Source: a virus
Strand: one strand, 5' to 3'
DNA length: 34,787 bases
Virus record (IMG/VR): IMGVR_UViG_3300006641_000088
Span: 1-34,787 of that record
The position numbers were made by a program, and so were the translations under genes. Positions 23,203-33,197 of the stretch are shown here, one piece after another; position 1 is the first letter of the stretch, and each line of letters starts with the position of its first letter. The notes below the pieces were generated by a model. It saw nothing but the letters and a program-made list of their open reading frames with translations. It had not been told where the DNA came from and ran no database searches.

Positions 23203-23793
23203 TTAACTAAGAGCGCTTCCAATAGCACCGAGAATGCTGCTCACGGCGCTATCGGCATCAGGTGTAGTCCAATACTGGTACGCAAAGGTAACTGAGAATT
23301 CTTCAACCTGATCGTTTGCTGACCAATTAACTTCGATTGGAGAAATATCAATTGGGAACATTCCGTAGAATTCATATTCCTTGATTCTTTCCCCACGCTT
23401 ACCGTATTGAACAACGGAAGCATCGACTCCATATCCACCGTCCACAATACTCGCAACTGGATTTCTGATGTTCTGAACTGGGTCATTGATTGCGCCGATC
23501 CATCTTTCCAGTGAATTCCGAATTACGAAGTCTTCGTCGTTGATTACGTTGACTGTCCACTCGGGATATGTTCTGTTGCCTGCGAGCTTAACTTCTCTAC
23601 CAAAGTAAAACACAGGAGCCTGACCGATAGTTGTTCCTGGCAGCTGCGCAGTGTTACACATAAATCTAAACTTTTCATCCACTCTGTTTCCTGATTTAGA
23701 GAAGCCAGGAAAATTCATCCTGACTTCAAACAGGTTTGGTCTCGCACCATCACCAGTTATTTGTTGACGAAAGTCGTTTACATTGAACGCCAT
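23203..23793 (-). CDS. gp19: Tail tube protein gp19
   Basis: 196 aa (T4: 163). Pattern of the contractile-tail tube: an N-terminal NVNDFRQQITGDGARPNLFEVRMNFPGF, FMCNTAQLPGTTIGQAPVFYFGREVKLAGNRTYPEWTVNVINDEDF, RNSLERWIGAI, and YEFYGMFPIDISPIEVNW, FSVTFAYQYW at the end. Hexamers stack into the tube through which DNA passes. GGAG lies before the start, 22 bases after the gp18 stop, so it is co-transcribed with the sheath. Confidence 0.96.
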   Translation of the reverse strand: MAFNVNDFRQQITGDGARPNLFEVRMNFPGFSKSGNRVDEKFRFMCNTAQLPGTTIGQAPVFYFGREVKLAGNRTYPEWTVNVINDEDFVIRNSLERWIGAINDPVQNIRNPVASIVDGGYGVDASVVQYGKRGERIKEYEFYGMFPIDISPIEVNWSANDQVEEFSVTFAYQYWTTPDADSAVSSILGAIGSALS

Positions 23794-23815
23794 GTTATTC
23801 TCCTATAGGATTCTA

Positions 23816-25528
23816 TTAAAACTTACCAACGATTTCATTGAATTCTACACCAGTTCTAACCGCAACGAAGTTCAACTGAACGAAGTTGATGCTTCTAGCA
23901 GGCTTGACGTAGATATCGCCAACAAACTCATTTCTATCAATAATATCAGCAGTGTTATTTGTTTCATCGCAAACAACTCTGAAGTCATAAATTCCACGAC
24001 GACCTTGTACAGTTCTCAGGAAGGGTTCAACCAAACTTACAAACTGCGCTCTGGTGAATTCATCATTGAATTCGAACAGACTTGCTCTTGCTGCTCTTGA
24101 AATTGCTTTCTCGAGAACAATAAACAATCTTCTGACGTTAATTCTATCGAATGCAGAAGGTTTGTTTGAAAGAGTCTTATCCCCAAACAGTAGAGTTCCT
24201 TCTCCAGGTAGAGAAACAACAGGGTTCACACCAGCCTTGTAAAGCGTATCTCTTTGTGTTTGGTTTGGATTGAACGCCAGCTTAACGACATTCTTGATTG
24301 CTCCTCTCTGGAATCCAGCAGGCGAGAACCAAGGATCTCTTTCTCTATCTGTTCTAGCACAGAGACCAGCGATATCGCCATTGAGTGGGACCCAACGATA
24401 TCGGTCATTGTACTTGTCATACATTTGCTTCCAACCACTATCGTGAACTCCATAAGAGTTTCTTGTCGCTAAATTGGTTGCGGTAGCTGCAATAGAAGTT
24501 GCTGGGGAAGTTCCGATAACATCTGAGTATTTCGCAGAGATAAATGCAACACAATCTTTTCTAGATTCTGCGAGATCAAGGAGAGACCCAGCAACACCTT
24601 TATCGTGCCCGTCAGCTGCGATAACTAAAGATAGATCAATATTTTCTTTATCGAGATAAAGATCATATGCATCTTCAAGGCTACCTTGAGTTACAGTGCC
24701 ATCAGACCCACCAATAAATCTGACGGTTAAGTTCGCTGAGTCTGCACCAAACGTGTTATTTAACGCTATACTTCCCCAGTTAGAAATAGCAGTTCCCGTT
24801 GGGTGGTTAATCCAATAAACGTATTTTGACTTGTTGTACAATACATCCTTATAATAATTTGTTGAACCATCGTCATTTTTTGCATCGCTTGCTTTTGACA
24901 CATAACTAAATTTTTCAAGAACAGTGGCTGGAGTTCCCGTGAAAACGCCACCAGCGTCTACAACAACAATATGCATTTCATCATTGGCACCGCTCTTTCC
25001 AGAAACATATGTTGACGTTCCTGGAGCGGTATCGAAAAGACCTTTATGCGCCCAGTTGGTGAATGCCGTGTTTGATGGGCAAATAGAAATTTGCAAAGAA
25101 TTTCCTTTTTCGCCAGCATATCTTGCAGCAAATGCTGTATTAGCTTCATTTCCAGCATTAGACGAATTGTCATAGTAGCTTGTGAAATATTTTGATTCAT
25201 CAACAATTAGAACAGCGTTTGCTCTGCCGCCTGCTGGATCTGAATTCGCAACTGCGTTATTTGATGTTGTACCAACAGCTCTAACGACTAATAGGTCATT
25301 AGAATATGCAAGGAAACTTGCGGCTGTAAAAAATACGTTTGCTGTGCTATTATCGGGTGCACCAAAGATTGAAACCAATTCGGTTTCGCTGGTGAGTTGT
25401 ACGATTGAATTCGCTGGACCCCACTTGAAAGCACCAGCAATGGCGCCAGTAGATACTGAAACCGATGGGATTGACGCAGTTAAGTCAATCTCAGATACAT
25501 TTATACCAGGTGAAACTTGAAATGCCAT
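23816..25528 (-). CDS. gp18: Tail sheath protein gp18
   Basis: 570 aa (T4: 659; marine relatives are often shorter or variable in the outer domains). The start MAFQVSPGINVSEIDLTASIPSVSVSTGAIAG is diagnostic. The middle contains less conserved protruding domains. The C-terminal assembly domain has INVRRLFIVLEKAISRAARASLFEFND, RAQFVSLVEPFLRTVQGRRGIYDF and GDIYVKPARSINFVQLNFVAVRTGVEF. It contracts to drive the tube through the envelope. AGGAG before the start; an exact late promoter lies 38 nt upstream. Confidence 0.98.
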   Translation of the reverse strand: MAFQVSPGINVSEIDLTASIPSVSVSTGAIAGAFKWGPANSIVQLTSETELVSIFGAPDNSTANVFFTAASFLAYSNDLLVVRAVGTTSNNAVANSDPAGGRANAVLIVDESKYFTSYYDNSSNAGNEANTAFAARYAGEKGNSLQISICPSNTAFTNWAHKGLFDTAPGTSTYVSGKSGANDEMHIVVVDAGGVFTGTPATVLEKFSYVSKASDAKNDDGSTNYYKDVLYNKSKYVYWINHPTGTAISNWGSIALNNTFGADSANLTVRFIGGSDGTVTQGSLEDAYDLYLDKENIDLSLVIAADGHDKGVAGSLLDLAESRKDCVAFISAKYSDVIGTSPATSIAATATNLATRNSYGVHDSGWKQMYDKYNDRYRWVPLNGDIAGLCARTDRERDPWFSPAGFQRGAIKNVVKLAFNPNQTQRDTLYKAGVNPVVSLPGEGTLLFGDKTLSNKPSAFDRINVRRLFIVLEKAISRAARASLFEFNDEFTRAQFVSLVEPFLRTVQGRRGIYDFRVVCDETNNTADIIDRNEFVGDIYVKPARSINFVQLNFVAVRTGVEFNEIVGKF

Positions 25529-25565
25529 TTTATTCTCCTAATTTTATGGAAGGCGCCATTCATAG

Positions 25566-25573
25566 TATTTATA
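25566..25573 (-). promoter_or_regulatory. T4-type late promoter (TATAAATA) before gp18
   Basis: Exact consensus on the minus strand in the 56-bp gap between terminase and sheath genes, 38 nt before the gp18 ATG. It should drive gp18 and gp19. Confidence 0.8.
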
Positions 25574-25584
25574 AAATTACATTT

Positions 25585-27240
25585 TTAGTCATTTAAAGGA
25601 TTCACTACGAACCAAACCTCATTTCCCATTTTTGTCAATTGCCTATCTATTACACCATATTTATCTTCAAATTCTTGTTCGTATGTTGAAAATATTGGCG
25701 CGACTAACTGTTGTTCTATTGCTCTCATTTCTTCTTCATATAATCTTTTTCTCACGTCAACGTTTGTTAATTCTCTAAAGAATGGTTGAGTTACCAACCA
25801 ACCAAACAATACAAAACACATAACCATATCGTCATGTTTACCATCTTCTGCTGCATATGTTCCATTCTTTTTCAGAATGAAACAAGAAAATTCTTCAATC
25901 ACCTCAAAGTCGTTAATGACGAGTTCATAACTTTCAATCAATGCTTTGATTGAGTTACAACCAACAGTTTTAGTTCTCTTGGTCGTACGAATACCCATCG
26001 TTCTTGTTTTGTTCAACTCTGAAATCGTAGCATCGCCTCGACTCTCTTCAGTAAAGAACATGTTCTCATATTCAAGATCGTGATAAAGAATATCCGCAAC
26101 CTGACCGCCAGAATCATTATTCTCGATCAGCAAATAGGCTTCGTTGTAATACTTCGCAGCTTGGAATATGACGTTGGGAAATAGTAATGGCGAGATGAAT
26201 GCATTCTTGTATTTAGCCACCATCTTGTATGGTTTCTGAGTGATGTCAATGACAACAAACGCAGAAGCATCAAGACCATTCCCTCTTGCTGTATCTGCAA
26301 TCAGAACATAGTTATGATCTTTAACAACTTCTTCATGAATATCCATTCCATCAAGGATACGCATGATTGCTTCTGAGAATGTCATTCTTTTTAGCGCAGT
26401 TCCAGAAATCAATGTGCCAGAGCTTCCTAAGAATTCGCACTCAACTTCTTGTAAATACTTCTGTTCACCCAGTGCATTCCGTTGATCCTGCGCCCATGCC
26501 TCATCTCGACCAGGAACATCACGCCAGTTCGCTTCGAAGTATTTGAAGCCATTTTGATTGTTTGTTGCATCAGTCCACATTCTATAGAAGTGATTCATGC
26601 CATTTGGTGTTGATGAGATAAGAATCTTAGACGTCTTACCAGAAGAAATCGTAGGATAAACTGACGTGAAGAATTCTTCAGCAATGTTTGTTGGAACGAA
26701 TGCAAATTCGTCGAGATACAGAAGGTTGATACTGTAACCTCGAATTGCCGATGATGCAGTAGAGTCTGCCATCACTCGACAATTGTTTTCGAGTTCAATA
26801 TCACCTTTGTTCCAAGTCTTCACACCTTGCTGAATCCATAACGGCAATGCTTCGTATGCTAATTTGATTCGACTCAGAATTTCTCTGGCTGTTTTTGCTT
26901 TGTTTGCCAGAATAGCAACAGTCTTGTCTTGATTGAATAGTATATACCAAAGCAGATAACCAACGACCATAGTTGTTTTACCAACCTGTCTTCCTGCTTT
27001 GATGATGACTTGACGTTCATCGTGGAATGTTGTAATCGCTTTTTTCTGAAAATCATAAAGCGAGATGCTCACGAATCCACGGTCAATCGTAACGATCTTT
27101 ACATAGCGTTCGATAAAATAGATTGGATCTTGCGAACAATGAATGTATTCGTCTAACTCATCTTGAGTCAGAGAGACTTGTACACCAATCGCTTTTAGTT
27201 TTGGTGAACCAAGATAGTTCTTTACATTAAGTATCGCCAT
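25585..27240 (-). CDS. gp17: Terminase large subunit gp17
   Basis: 551 aa (T4: 610). ATPase: KAGRQVGKTT (Walker A, 81-90), NLLYLDEFAFV (Walker B, about 172-182) and the coupling motif LISSTPNG. Nuclease: an acidic YVLIADTARGNGLDAS strand, ENNDSGG, and DGKHDDMVMC near the end, the RNase-H-like metal site. It pumps and cuts concatemeric DNA at the portal. It starts within the last codons of gp16 (14-nt overlap). No intein or split is visible, and all motifs are continuous. Confidence 0.98.
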   Translation of the reverse strand: MAILNVKNYLGSPKLKAIGVQVSLTQDELDEYIHCSQDPIYFIERYVKIVTIDRGFVSISLYDFQKKAITTFHDERQVIIKAGRQVGKTTMVVGYLLWYILFNQDKTVAILANKAKTAREILSRIKLAYEALPLWIQQGVKTWNKGDIELENNCRVMADSTASSAIRGYSINLLYLDEFAFVPTNIAEEFFTSVYPTISSGKTSKILISSTPNGMNHFYRMWTDATNNQNGFKYFEANWRDVPGRDEAWAQDQRNALGEQKYLQEVECEFLGSSGTLISGTALKRMTFSEAIMRILDGMDIHEEVVKDHNYVLIADTARGNGLDASAFVVIDITQKPYKMVAKYKNAFISPLLFPNVIFQAAKYYNEAYLLIENNDSGGQVADILYHDLEYENMFFTEESRGDATISELNKTRTMGIRTTKRTKTVGCNSIKALIESYELVINDFEVIEEFSCFILKKNGTYAAEDGKHDDMVMCFVLFGWLVTQPFFRELTNVDVRKRLYEEEMRAIEQQLVAPIFSTYEQEFEDKYGVIDRQLTKMGNEVWFVVNPLND

Positions 27241-27634
27241 TCTTTATTTTCTGTAACAGATCACTTGTAGAGCCGACGAAGATTGCTTTGTCAACATTAA
27301 TGTTTTGCTGTTCAACTTTCCCATCAATATCTTTTCTCATTTTATGAAGATTCATCAGCTTGTCGCTAACATCCCCAATGTTTTTAATCAGAGTCGCAGC
27401 AACTTCGTATGCTCTTGGATGCTGCGACTCATTTGCGACAGAAAGAATCCCGCTGATTGCATGCTTACCAGTGTCAATCAAATCATAAAGGTTTGATCTT
27501 GTATATTCATAATCTGACTCAAGATCATTACCATAAGATTGAACATGTTGCGGTTTCACTTCAACAATTGGTTTTGTTTCAGATTCAACAGGTTCAACGT
27601 CAAATATTTCAGCGAGTTTATCTTTAGTTTCCAT
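27227..27634 (-). CDS. gp16: Terminase small subunit gp16
   Basis: 135 aa (T4: 164). An N-terminal DKLAEIFDVEP leads to an acidic, flexible region, then YEYTRSNLYDLIDTGKHAISGILSVANESQHPRAYEVAATLIKNIGDVSDKLMNLH, the coiled-coil oligomerisation core of gp16, and a polar tail. It recognises DNA for packaging and regulates gp17. Position just before gp17 supports this. Its ATG overlaps the stop of the beta-helix gene by one base (TAATG). Confidence 0.92.
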   Translation of the reverse strand: METKDKLAEIFDVEPVESETKPIVEVKPQHVQSYGNDLESDYEYTRSNLYDLIDTGKHAISGILSVANESQHPRAYEVAATLIKNIGDVSDKLMNLHKMRKDIDGKVEQQNINVDKAIFVGSTSDLLQKIKNGDT

Positions 27635-29706
27635 TAAACACTCTTAGTCACCAATGGCTTATTAAACTGAGTTCTGAAATAGTTGTTTATGGAATTTGCT
27701 GTGTAGTTCTCATCCCATGAGCCTTTTCTATTCTCTCTGGCTCTTTCTAAGAATGTAATACATGCATGATATCTTCTTGCAGTTAACTTAGCGTCTGCTT
27801 CTGATAAATTGAAAGTCCCTGTTGATCCGCCATATAGATTAGAGTTTTGTAACACATACCAAACATTTGGTGCATTCGCTCTTCTGAATTCGATCGGAGC
27901 TGCGAAATCAACAGTCACATTTTCGTCTGGAACATATGTCGGATCGACATGTTGCATATACGAAACGATATCTTTTTCCCAAGCATTCGCCTGCCATCCC
28001 AATGCTGTTGCGATGTTTGCTAAATCATTGTATACTGTGCTAGCAGTATCTTTGCCAGAAGATTGCCAAGCGCTATTAGCAAATTCACGCCAACCAGCTG
28101 GTGCGTAGTAATGATTACCGCCAGTATTAGCGGTACCAATTTCAAATTGTGTGTTTGAGGAAGAGACACTAACCCAACTAGCACCAGTGTTAAGTTTAAC
28201 AAAGGCATTTCTTCCAACTTTTGCAGATTGAACATTACCTGTTGCTGCACTAGTTTCTATTCTGACAATTGAATTATGTTTGTTTATTAAAACATTATCG
28301 TCAATATACATAATTCGCGCATTTTCTTTCGGTGTTCCCCCAGGAGACTGAGGTATCCCCATTGCGTACAACATGCCCTCGCCGCCATTACTTTGTCGGT
28401 GAAAATGTAAAACTAAATTTGACCTGATTATTGCGCCTTCTGGATCACCAACGCCTGTAAGAATACCAGTTCCATATGCGCCAGGTGGCACCATATGATC
28501 GTCATGCAGTACAAGGTTATTTTCTACAGGAGCATTTTGAAAATAAAGTCTACTCGCCTCAGAACCTCCAATTGCTAATGCTGATTGATTCCATAAAAAC
28601 GCATTATTTCTAGCAGTTCCACCAACGCGCATTTGAACACACCCACCACCACCGCCTCTTGAAATTAAATTACCCTCAAACTCAATTTCTTTATATGAAG
28701 AAAGATAGGAGTTTCTATCAAAAAATGTTCTTGACGGTTGAACTCCTGATCCGACTGGTAATGCGTTTCTAGAACCTGTAGCGACAACACCACCAGTCCA
28801 TGTTGATGGTTTTCTTGGATTTTCTTTATACCCATTCATGTCGAAAACGCATTCTGATATCCAATTTTTATCTGTCTGAGAAATATATAATCCTTGCACG
28901 TGTGGATCTCTAAGAACATTATTACTATCTCTGTATGCTAATTGAAATGCGTTGTTGATTACGCATCTTCTAAGAATGTAATTCGACTCATCACCAGTAG
29001 AGCTAAGAAATTGAGTGGACCCAATTCCTAATCCTTGCGTCCTAATATCTTCTAAAAGAATATTTCTTGCTCCATATTGGACTTGGAGGAAAGACTCGCC
29101 ATATGGAGAATTATCTAAGAAGTCAAGAGAGAAAAAATAAAAATTGCTTTGTGAAATAGTTCCCCAAATTAATGAACTGATGTTCATGTTTGCGATTTTA
29201 GGTCTATCGATTGTAATATCCCCATATGCGCCAAAAACTCTTCTTTCTTTGAAAGTTGGTCCGCCGCCAGTTCCTAATGCTAGAAGCAACCCACCTGGGT
29301 ATGAATTTCCTGATACTAATGTTGATAAATCGATCGTATCCCCACGTTTGAATAATAACCAATCTGGAACTCTTGATGCAGCAGTGCCAGTTGGAATGCA
29401 TCTGGCTGCAGTATAAGCAGGCGTTAATGAAGCATATGGATAAATTTGACCTGTTGGCTGCGTTGGATCGGAACCAATCGCAGCATCAGTTGGGAGATAA
29501 TATCCACGACCATATTGATTGTTGCTAGCTGTTGTATCATTACCATCGGAAGTTGAAACATAAACTATTCTAGAGTTTTGAGATAAAAATTGATTTGGTA
29601 TTACCCAACCATCATTGTCAAATAATATTCCTCTTTTAGTTTTTGTTCCTGGTGGAACATCAGTTTTAGTTTTCCCGAAAGCGAGTATTCTGGTGAACGA
29701 TTTCAT
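27634..29706 (-). CDS. Beta-helix tail spike / fibre protein
   Basis: 690 aa, not part of the standard T4 set. The central region (about 130-500) has the look of a right-handed parallel beta-helix: repeated N-x-x-L/I/F turns such as NILLEDIRTQG, NYILRRCVINNAF, NWISECVFDMNG, EIEFEGNLISRGGGG, ARNNAFLWNQSALAIGG, VENNLVLHDDH and AIIRSNLVLHF. VYVSTSDGNDTTASNNQYGRG at about residue 49 is typical of beta-helix glycan-binding or cleaving spikes. It is coupled to the collagen-like gene (5 bases upstream) and gp16 (TAATG). It is probably an adhesin, with possible polysaccharide lyase or hydrolase activity that I cannot assign from motifs. Confidence 0.8.
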   Translation of the reverse strand: MKSFTRILAFGKTKTDVPPGTKTKRGILFDNDGWVIPNQFLSQNSRIVYVSTSDGNDTTASNNQYGRGYYLPTDAAIGSDPTQPTGQIYPYASLTPAYTAARCIPTGTAASRVPDWLLFKRGDTIDLSTLVSGNSYPGGLLLALGTGGGPTFKERRVFGAYGDITIDRPKIANMNISSLIWGTISQSNFYFFSLDFLDNSPYGESFLQVQYGARNILLEDIRTQGLGIGSTQFLSSTGDESNYILRRCVINNAFQLAYRDSNNVLRDPHVQGLYISQTDKNWISECVFDMNGYKENPRKPSTWTGGVVATGSRNALPVGSGVQPSRTFFDRNSYLSSYKEIEFEGNLISRGGGGGCVQMRVGGTARNNAFLWNQSALAIGGSEASRLYFQNAPVENNLVLHDDHMVPPGAYGTGILTGVGDPEGAIIRSNLVLHFHRQSNGGEGMLYAMGIPQSPGGTPKENARIMYIDDNVLINKHNSIVRIETSAATGNVQSAKVGRNAFVKLNTGASWVSVSSSNTQFEIGTANTGGNHYYAPAGWREFANSAWQSSGKDTASTVYNDLANIATALGWQANAWEKDIVSYMQHVDPTYVPDENVTVDFAAPIEFRRANAPNVWYVLQNSNLYGGSTGTFNLSEADAKLTARRYHACITFLERARENRKGSWDENYTANSINNYFRTQFNKPLVTKSV

Positions 29707-29710
29707 ATTA

Positions 29711-31483
29711 TTACCCGAATGATATTAATTGAGCGAATGTTGTATATACAAAATTCCTATTCATTATACTATATGAGATGATATCAGTTTTATTTGGATT
29801 CCCGTTCGGAGTGACTCCGCCTAACCAGGTTATTGTTTGCGCGACTCCTCCAATTTGCACAGCATTTGGTAGATATGCAGTTCCTCCTTGGTTCAGAACT
29901 ATAGTCAAGCCAATTGCGGTATTTGCTGGCAATGCTGTATTTGCGAAATTTGCAGTAAAATTGCTTGCAATTTGAGAGTGCACAAACACAGTATTGTTTC
30001 CATTAGCGCAATCGTGAGTTACGACTCCGCTCGAGAATGTTAAATCTTTAATAAACTCATAAGTGACAAATCCTTCTCCTGGCACACCAATCGGACCAAC
30101 TGGACCAACCACACCTTGTGCCCCAACGCCACCAGTTGAACCTTGTCGACCTTGTGCTCCTTGCGCTCCTTGAACACCAGTAGAACCAGTTGCTCCTTGC
30201 GCTCCAGCGGTTCCCTGGGCACCAGCAGATCCTTGAACGCCAGTGGCTCCTTGAGCGCCAGCAACACCTTGCGCTCCTGTTGCTCCAGTTGGTCCAGGCG
30301 CTCCAGTCGCGCCAGTTGCACCAGGAGCTCCTGTTGCCCCAGATGATCCAGTTGGACCTGTTGGTCCAGTTAGTCCTGTTGCTCCACTTGCTCCCTGAGC
30401 GCCAGTAGGACCAGCAGGTCCTTGCGCTCCTGGCGCTCCAGTTGGTCCAGTTGCTCCTGATTCTCCAGTTGCGCCAGGAGCACCAGTTGCACCTGATTCT
30501 CCAGTTGCGCCAGGAGGACCAGATTCACCAGCAGCTCCTTGTGCGCCAGGTGCACCAGATGCTCCTTGTGCGCCAGCGGGTCCAGTTGGTCCTGGCGATC
30601 CAGCAGTTCCCTGAGCGCCAGATGCGCCTTGCGCGCCAACAGGACCAGGAGGACCAGCTGGTCCAATCGGACCAGGATCACCAATGTCACCAGTTCTTGC
30701 TAAAGTGACTGAGATTGATTCGTTATTTGCAAAAGAATTAGTTGTATTTGAAAAACTTGCGCAATTTACTGTAAAATAACCAACATTTTCAATAACATCG
30801 TCGATTGTGTACAATACATAGTTTCCAGTATTCGACAGCGAAGTTATTTTAAAATGCCCTTTAATAGATGATGTAGAATCATCTATAGTTCTCATATATG
30901 TTTGAATATCAATTGTACCAACACTCTGGTCATCAATATACATTTGAGTCGCTGACGTCAAATTGGCATTATTGAATTTAACTTTTCCGTCGCCTGGGTC
31001 GCTTTCGGTTGTGTTTGTTAAAAACGTATAATCAAAACTTGCTCCACCAAATCCGCCAGCTTCTCCAGGAGCTCCTTGTGCTCCGCCCCCAGCTGCCCCC
31101 TGAACGCCTGGTGCACCAGGTGCACCCTGAGCGCCAACACCCAAAGCGCCTTGTGCACCCTGCGCTCCAGGAGTTCCCGATGCGCCTTGAGCGCCTTGTG
31201 GTCCAGACGTTCCTGGTGCACCAGCTGCACCAGGTGCACCAGTAGCACCAGTTGCACCAGTTGCACCAGTAGCACCAGTTGCACCAGTTGCACCAGTCGC
31301 TCCTGGCGATCCTGGAGTACCAGGAGTCCCTGGTGCACCCTGAACACCTTGCGCACCACTACCACCACCACCGCTGGCATAAAGTTCATCAAAATTCTGA
31401 TTGACTTTTGTGAATGCGGTCCTTAACTTATCGCCAGTTCCATCATTCGCAGATGTTCCAACATTAATTGTTTGTTTTGCCAT
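29711..31483 (-). CDS. Collagen-like fibre protein
   Basis: 590 aa. An N-terminal module ([30 protein letters not shown], 6-35) is common at the start of marine phage fibre proteins and probably anchors to the virion. Then come Gly-X-Y repeats (about 43-141), a globular beta domain (about 147-262, ending VTLARTGD), a second Gly-X-Y block (about 265-467) and a C-terminal domain (about 468-590). Alternate blocks would form triple-helical rods between globular knobs, giving a trimeric fibre. Phage collagen repeats lack hydroxyproline, with Gly-Ala-Gln and Gly-Ala-Thr/Pro frequent. It lies 5 bases after gp15 and before the beta-helix gene. Confidence 0.88.
   Translation of the reverse strand: MAKQTINVGTSANDGTGDKLRTAFTKVNQNFDELYASGGGGSGAQGVQGAPGTPGTPGSPGATGATGATGATGATGATGATGAPGAAGAPGTSGPQGAQGASGTPGAQGAQGALGVGAQGAPGAPGVQGAAGGGAQGAPGEAGGFGGASFDYTFLTNTTESDPGDGKVKFNNANLTSATQMYIDDQSVGTIDIQTYMRTIDDSTSSIKGHFKITSLSNTGNYVLYTIDDVIENVGYFTVNCASFSNTTNSFANNESISVTLARTGDIGDPGPIGPAGPPGPVGAQGASGAQGTAGSPGPTGPAGAQGASGAPGAQGAAGESGPPGATGESGATGAPGATGESGATGPTGAPGAQGPAGPTGAQGASGATGLTGPTGPTGSSGATGAPGATGATGAPGPTGATGAQGVAGAQGATGVQGSAGAQGTAGAQGATGSTGVQGAQGAQGRQGSTGGVGAQGVVGPVGPIGVPGEGFVTYEFIKDLTFSSGVVTHDCANGNNTVFVHSQIASNFTANFANTALPANTAIGLTIVLNQGGTAYLPNAVQIGGVAQTITWLGGVTPNGNPNKTDIISYSIMNRNFVYTTFAQLISFG
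30083..30691 (-). repeat. Gly-X-Y coding repeats, block 2
   Basis: About 203 residues of Gly-X-Y triplets with Ala, Pro, Thr, Gln, Glu and Ser. At DNA level it is a degenerate 9-base repeat; it also gives long false open frames rich in Leu/Val on this strand and Ser/Gln on the other. Confidence 0.85.
31061..31357 (-). repeat. Gly-X-Y coding repeats, block 1
   Basis: About 99 residues, including seven consecutive GAT units (near residues 61-79) that are nearly identical in DNA, indicating recent slippage or unequal exchange. One or two interruptions ([12 protein letters not shown]) break the register. Confidence 0.85.
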
Positions 31484-31488
31484 TTTAG

Positions 31489-32334
31489 TTATCCGTCGTT
31501 ATCGTCTACTGATATTGTTGCGTTATCTGTGAACAATATTGTACTGTCAGCCACTTCAAAGTTTCCGATATATGGTTGTTCTTGTATAATATCTGTGAAC
31601 CCATAATCACTATTAGCGTTCGCAGAATATGGATCTGGAACAACTGCTTGATAAACGTATTGTGTATTTGCGATATCATAATCGTATGTATTCGCAATAG
31701 CTTTCCGAATGATTTTCGCAGTGGAATCTTCAGTCGCAAAGAAAAATGTTTTCATTGTAAACCTCAAAGTCCAAATCAATATTCTTGTTGTTGTATCTGG
31801 ACCTTCGTATTCTGGGTTATAATCAATTGAATCTAATTGAACAGGAACATCTAATGCAATATCATAGCCATCAAGGTAATTCAATGTCATTACATAATCT
31901 GGTGCGAAAAACGGAAGGATCTGTTCAACGATTTGCGTTCCATCTTCAACGTTCCTCACATAGATGTTCAATTCAAATCCTATGTTGTAAGGAACGGGTC
32001 CATAGACTTTGGATACAGTGGTTTCATCATTCGCATTGACTTTGGTTACTGTATTGAACTTTGATAATTTTCTTGATGAGTCATATGAAAGAGAAGTCAT
32101 TTCAAATGACATTCTTGGTAATTGAACTTGAGTTGCTTTTGCTAATTCAGGTTCTGAAAACAATCTTGAAACAAAGTTTTCTTTTCCAGAATATGACACT
32201 GGTACTGTTTGCCTTCCATGCTCTTCGGTACCATCTTTACTATACTTTAACAGTGTGATGTTATTGAATAGATTCCCAAAAGAAACAACATTCTTTCTTA
32301 TGATTCTGTGATAGAAATGATTAGTGCTAAACAT
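31489..32334 (-). CDS. gp15: Tail sheath stabiliser / completion protein gp15
   Basis: 281 aa (T4: 272). Family segments: [68 protein letters not shown], and [34 protein letters not shown]. It caps the sheath and joins tail to neck. The C-terminal 60 residues are polar and variable. The start overlaps the gp14 stop by one base (TAATG). Confidence 0.92.
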   Translation of the reverse strand: MFSTNHFYHRIIRKNVVSFGNLFNNITLLKYSKDGTEEHGRQTVPVSYSGKENFVSRLFSEPELAKATQVQLPRMSFEMTSLSYDSSRKLSKFNTVTKVNANDETTVSKVYGPVPYNIGFELNIYVRNVEDGTQIVEQILPFFAPDYVMTLNYLDGYDIALDVPVQLDSIDYNPEYEGPDTTTRILIWTLRFTMKTFFFATEDSTAKIIRKAIANTYDYDIANTQYVYQAVVPDPYSANANSDYGFTDIIQEQPYIGNFEVADSTILFTDNATISVDDNDG

Positions 32335-33197
32335 TATAATTCACCAAATGGATTGCTTTCAGTAAAATCTATAATGCTTGATGCTTCTGTTTCAATTTGT
32401 CTATTGTTATCAATTAGATCTGAAACATTGTCCATCTCATCAACGCTCAACATAGTGTATGCTGCGTTCGTTGTTACGCCACGAATAACAGTATTCACTG
32501 CAAACTCGCCAACAATGCTTCGAAGATCAAGTTTCAGCGTTGGTTTGTCCCATGCTGTGACTTCAGCAGTTGCCGTAGCGTTTGCATAACTATTTCCTTG
32601 GTATACAATTTCATTGGTTTGATACGTCAATGTTCCACCACTTTGCATTGAGAATCTATATGAAGAAGCATTCAGTAATTGCATATCGTCAACTTCCGTC
32701 CAACCAGTATCCATATTGTCATTATTGAATCTGAAGAATTCACAATTCAATTTAAAACCGTAGAAATTATTCTTACCAAAGGTGAAGAAGAAATGCTCTT
32801 CCTCAACGAATTTAATTTCAAACAGAGCTTGGAAATTTTTGAGCCAAAGTAAATCACCTTCGCGTGGTCTTGGATAATCAGCGATAGGAATGACTTTCTT
32901 ATAGGCTCTGTGTGGAAGAATGAAGCTGACTTCTTTTCTAACTTCCAATCCAAATTTACTAAAAAACTCTCCCCCATCAAACCCATCAACATTGTTAATG
33001 TAAACTTCCATTGGGTATGCAGCGCTGAACTTCTTGGTCGGATCATCACCAAACAATAAATCAATCTCAGAATCTGAATCTCTAGGAATATAGTACGAAT
33101 CTATTCCGTAGATCTTTACAACTTCTCCGATTAAATCTTCGTAGAGAAGTTGTTCAGGTCTTGAATTAAAATTGTTAAAGTAATTACTTGTTGCCAT
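32334..33197 (-). CDS. gp14: Neck protein gp14
   Basis: 287 aa (T4: 256). Seen: SNYFNNFNSRPEQLLYEDLIGEVVKIYGIDSYYIPR, DLLFGDDPTKKF, AYPMEVYINNVDGFDGGEFFSKFGLEVRKEVSFILPHRAY and PREGDLLWL, the gp14 pattern. It completes the head neck with gp13. Its coding is continuous and its start overlaps the gp13 stop by one base (TAATG). Confidence 0.93.
   Translation of the reverse strand: MATSNYFNNFNSRPEQLLYEDLIGEVVKIYGIDSYYIPRDSDSEIDLLFGDDPTKKFSAAYPMEVYINNVDGFDGGEFFSKFGLEVRKEVSFILPHRAYKKVIPIADYPRPREGDLLWLKNFQALFEIKFVEEEHFFFTFGKNNFYGFKLNCEFFRFNNDNMDTGWTEVDDMQLLNASSYRFSMQSGGTLTYQTNEIVYQGNSYANATATAEVTAWDKPTLKLDLRSIVGEFAVNTVIRGVTTNAAYTMLSVDEMDNVSDLIDNNRQIETEASSIIDFTESNPFGEL

Noticed and set aside
25585-27240. 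Intein or intron in the terminase gene
   Set aside because: Walker A, Walker B, coupling and nuclease motifs follow with normal spacing in 551 residues.
30083-31357. Possible CRISPR-like or minisatellite array
   Set aside because: Repeat units are 9 bases, in frame, and code for Gly-X-Y; there are no unique spacers.
29778-31426. Plus-strand and other-frame open frames over the collagen gene (Leu/Gln-, Ser/Cys- or Leu/Val-rich)
   Set aside because: They are low-complexity shadows of Gly-X-Y coding repeats with no start signals.
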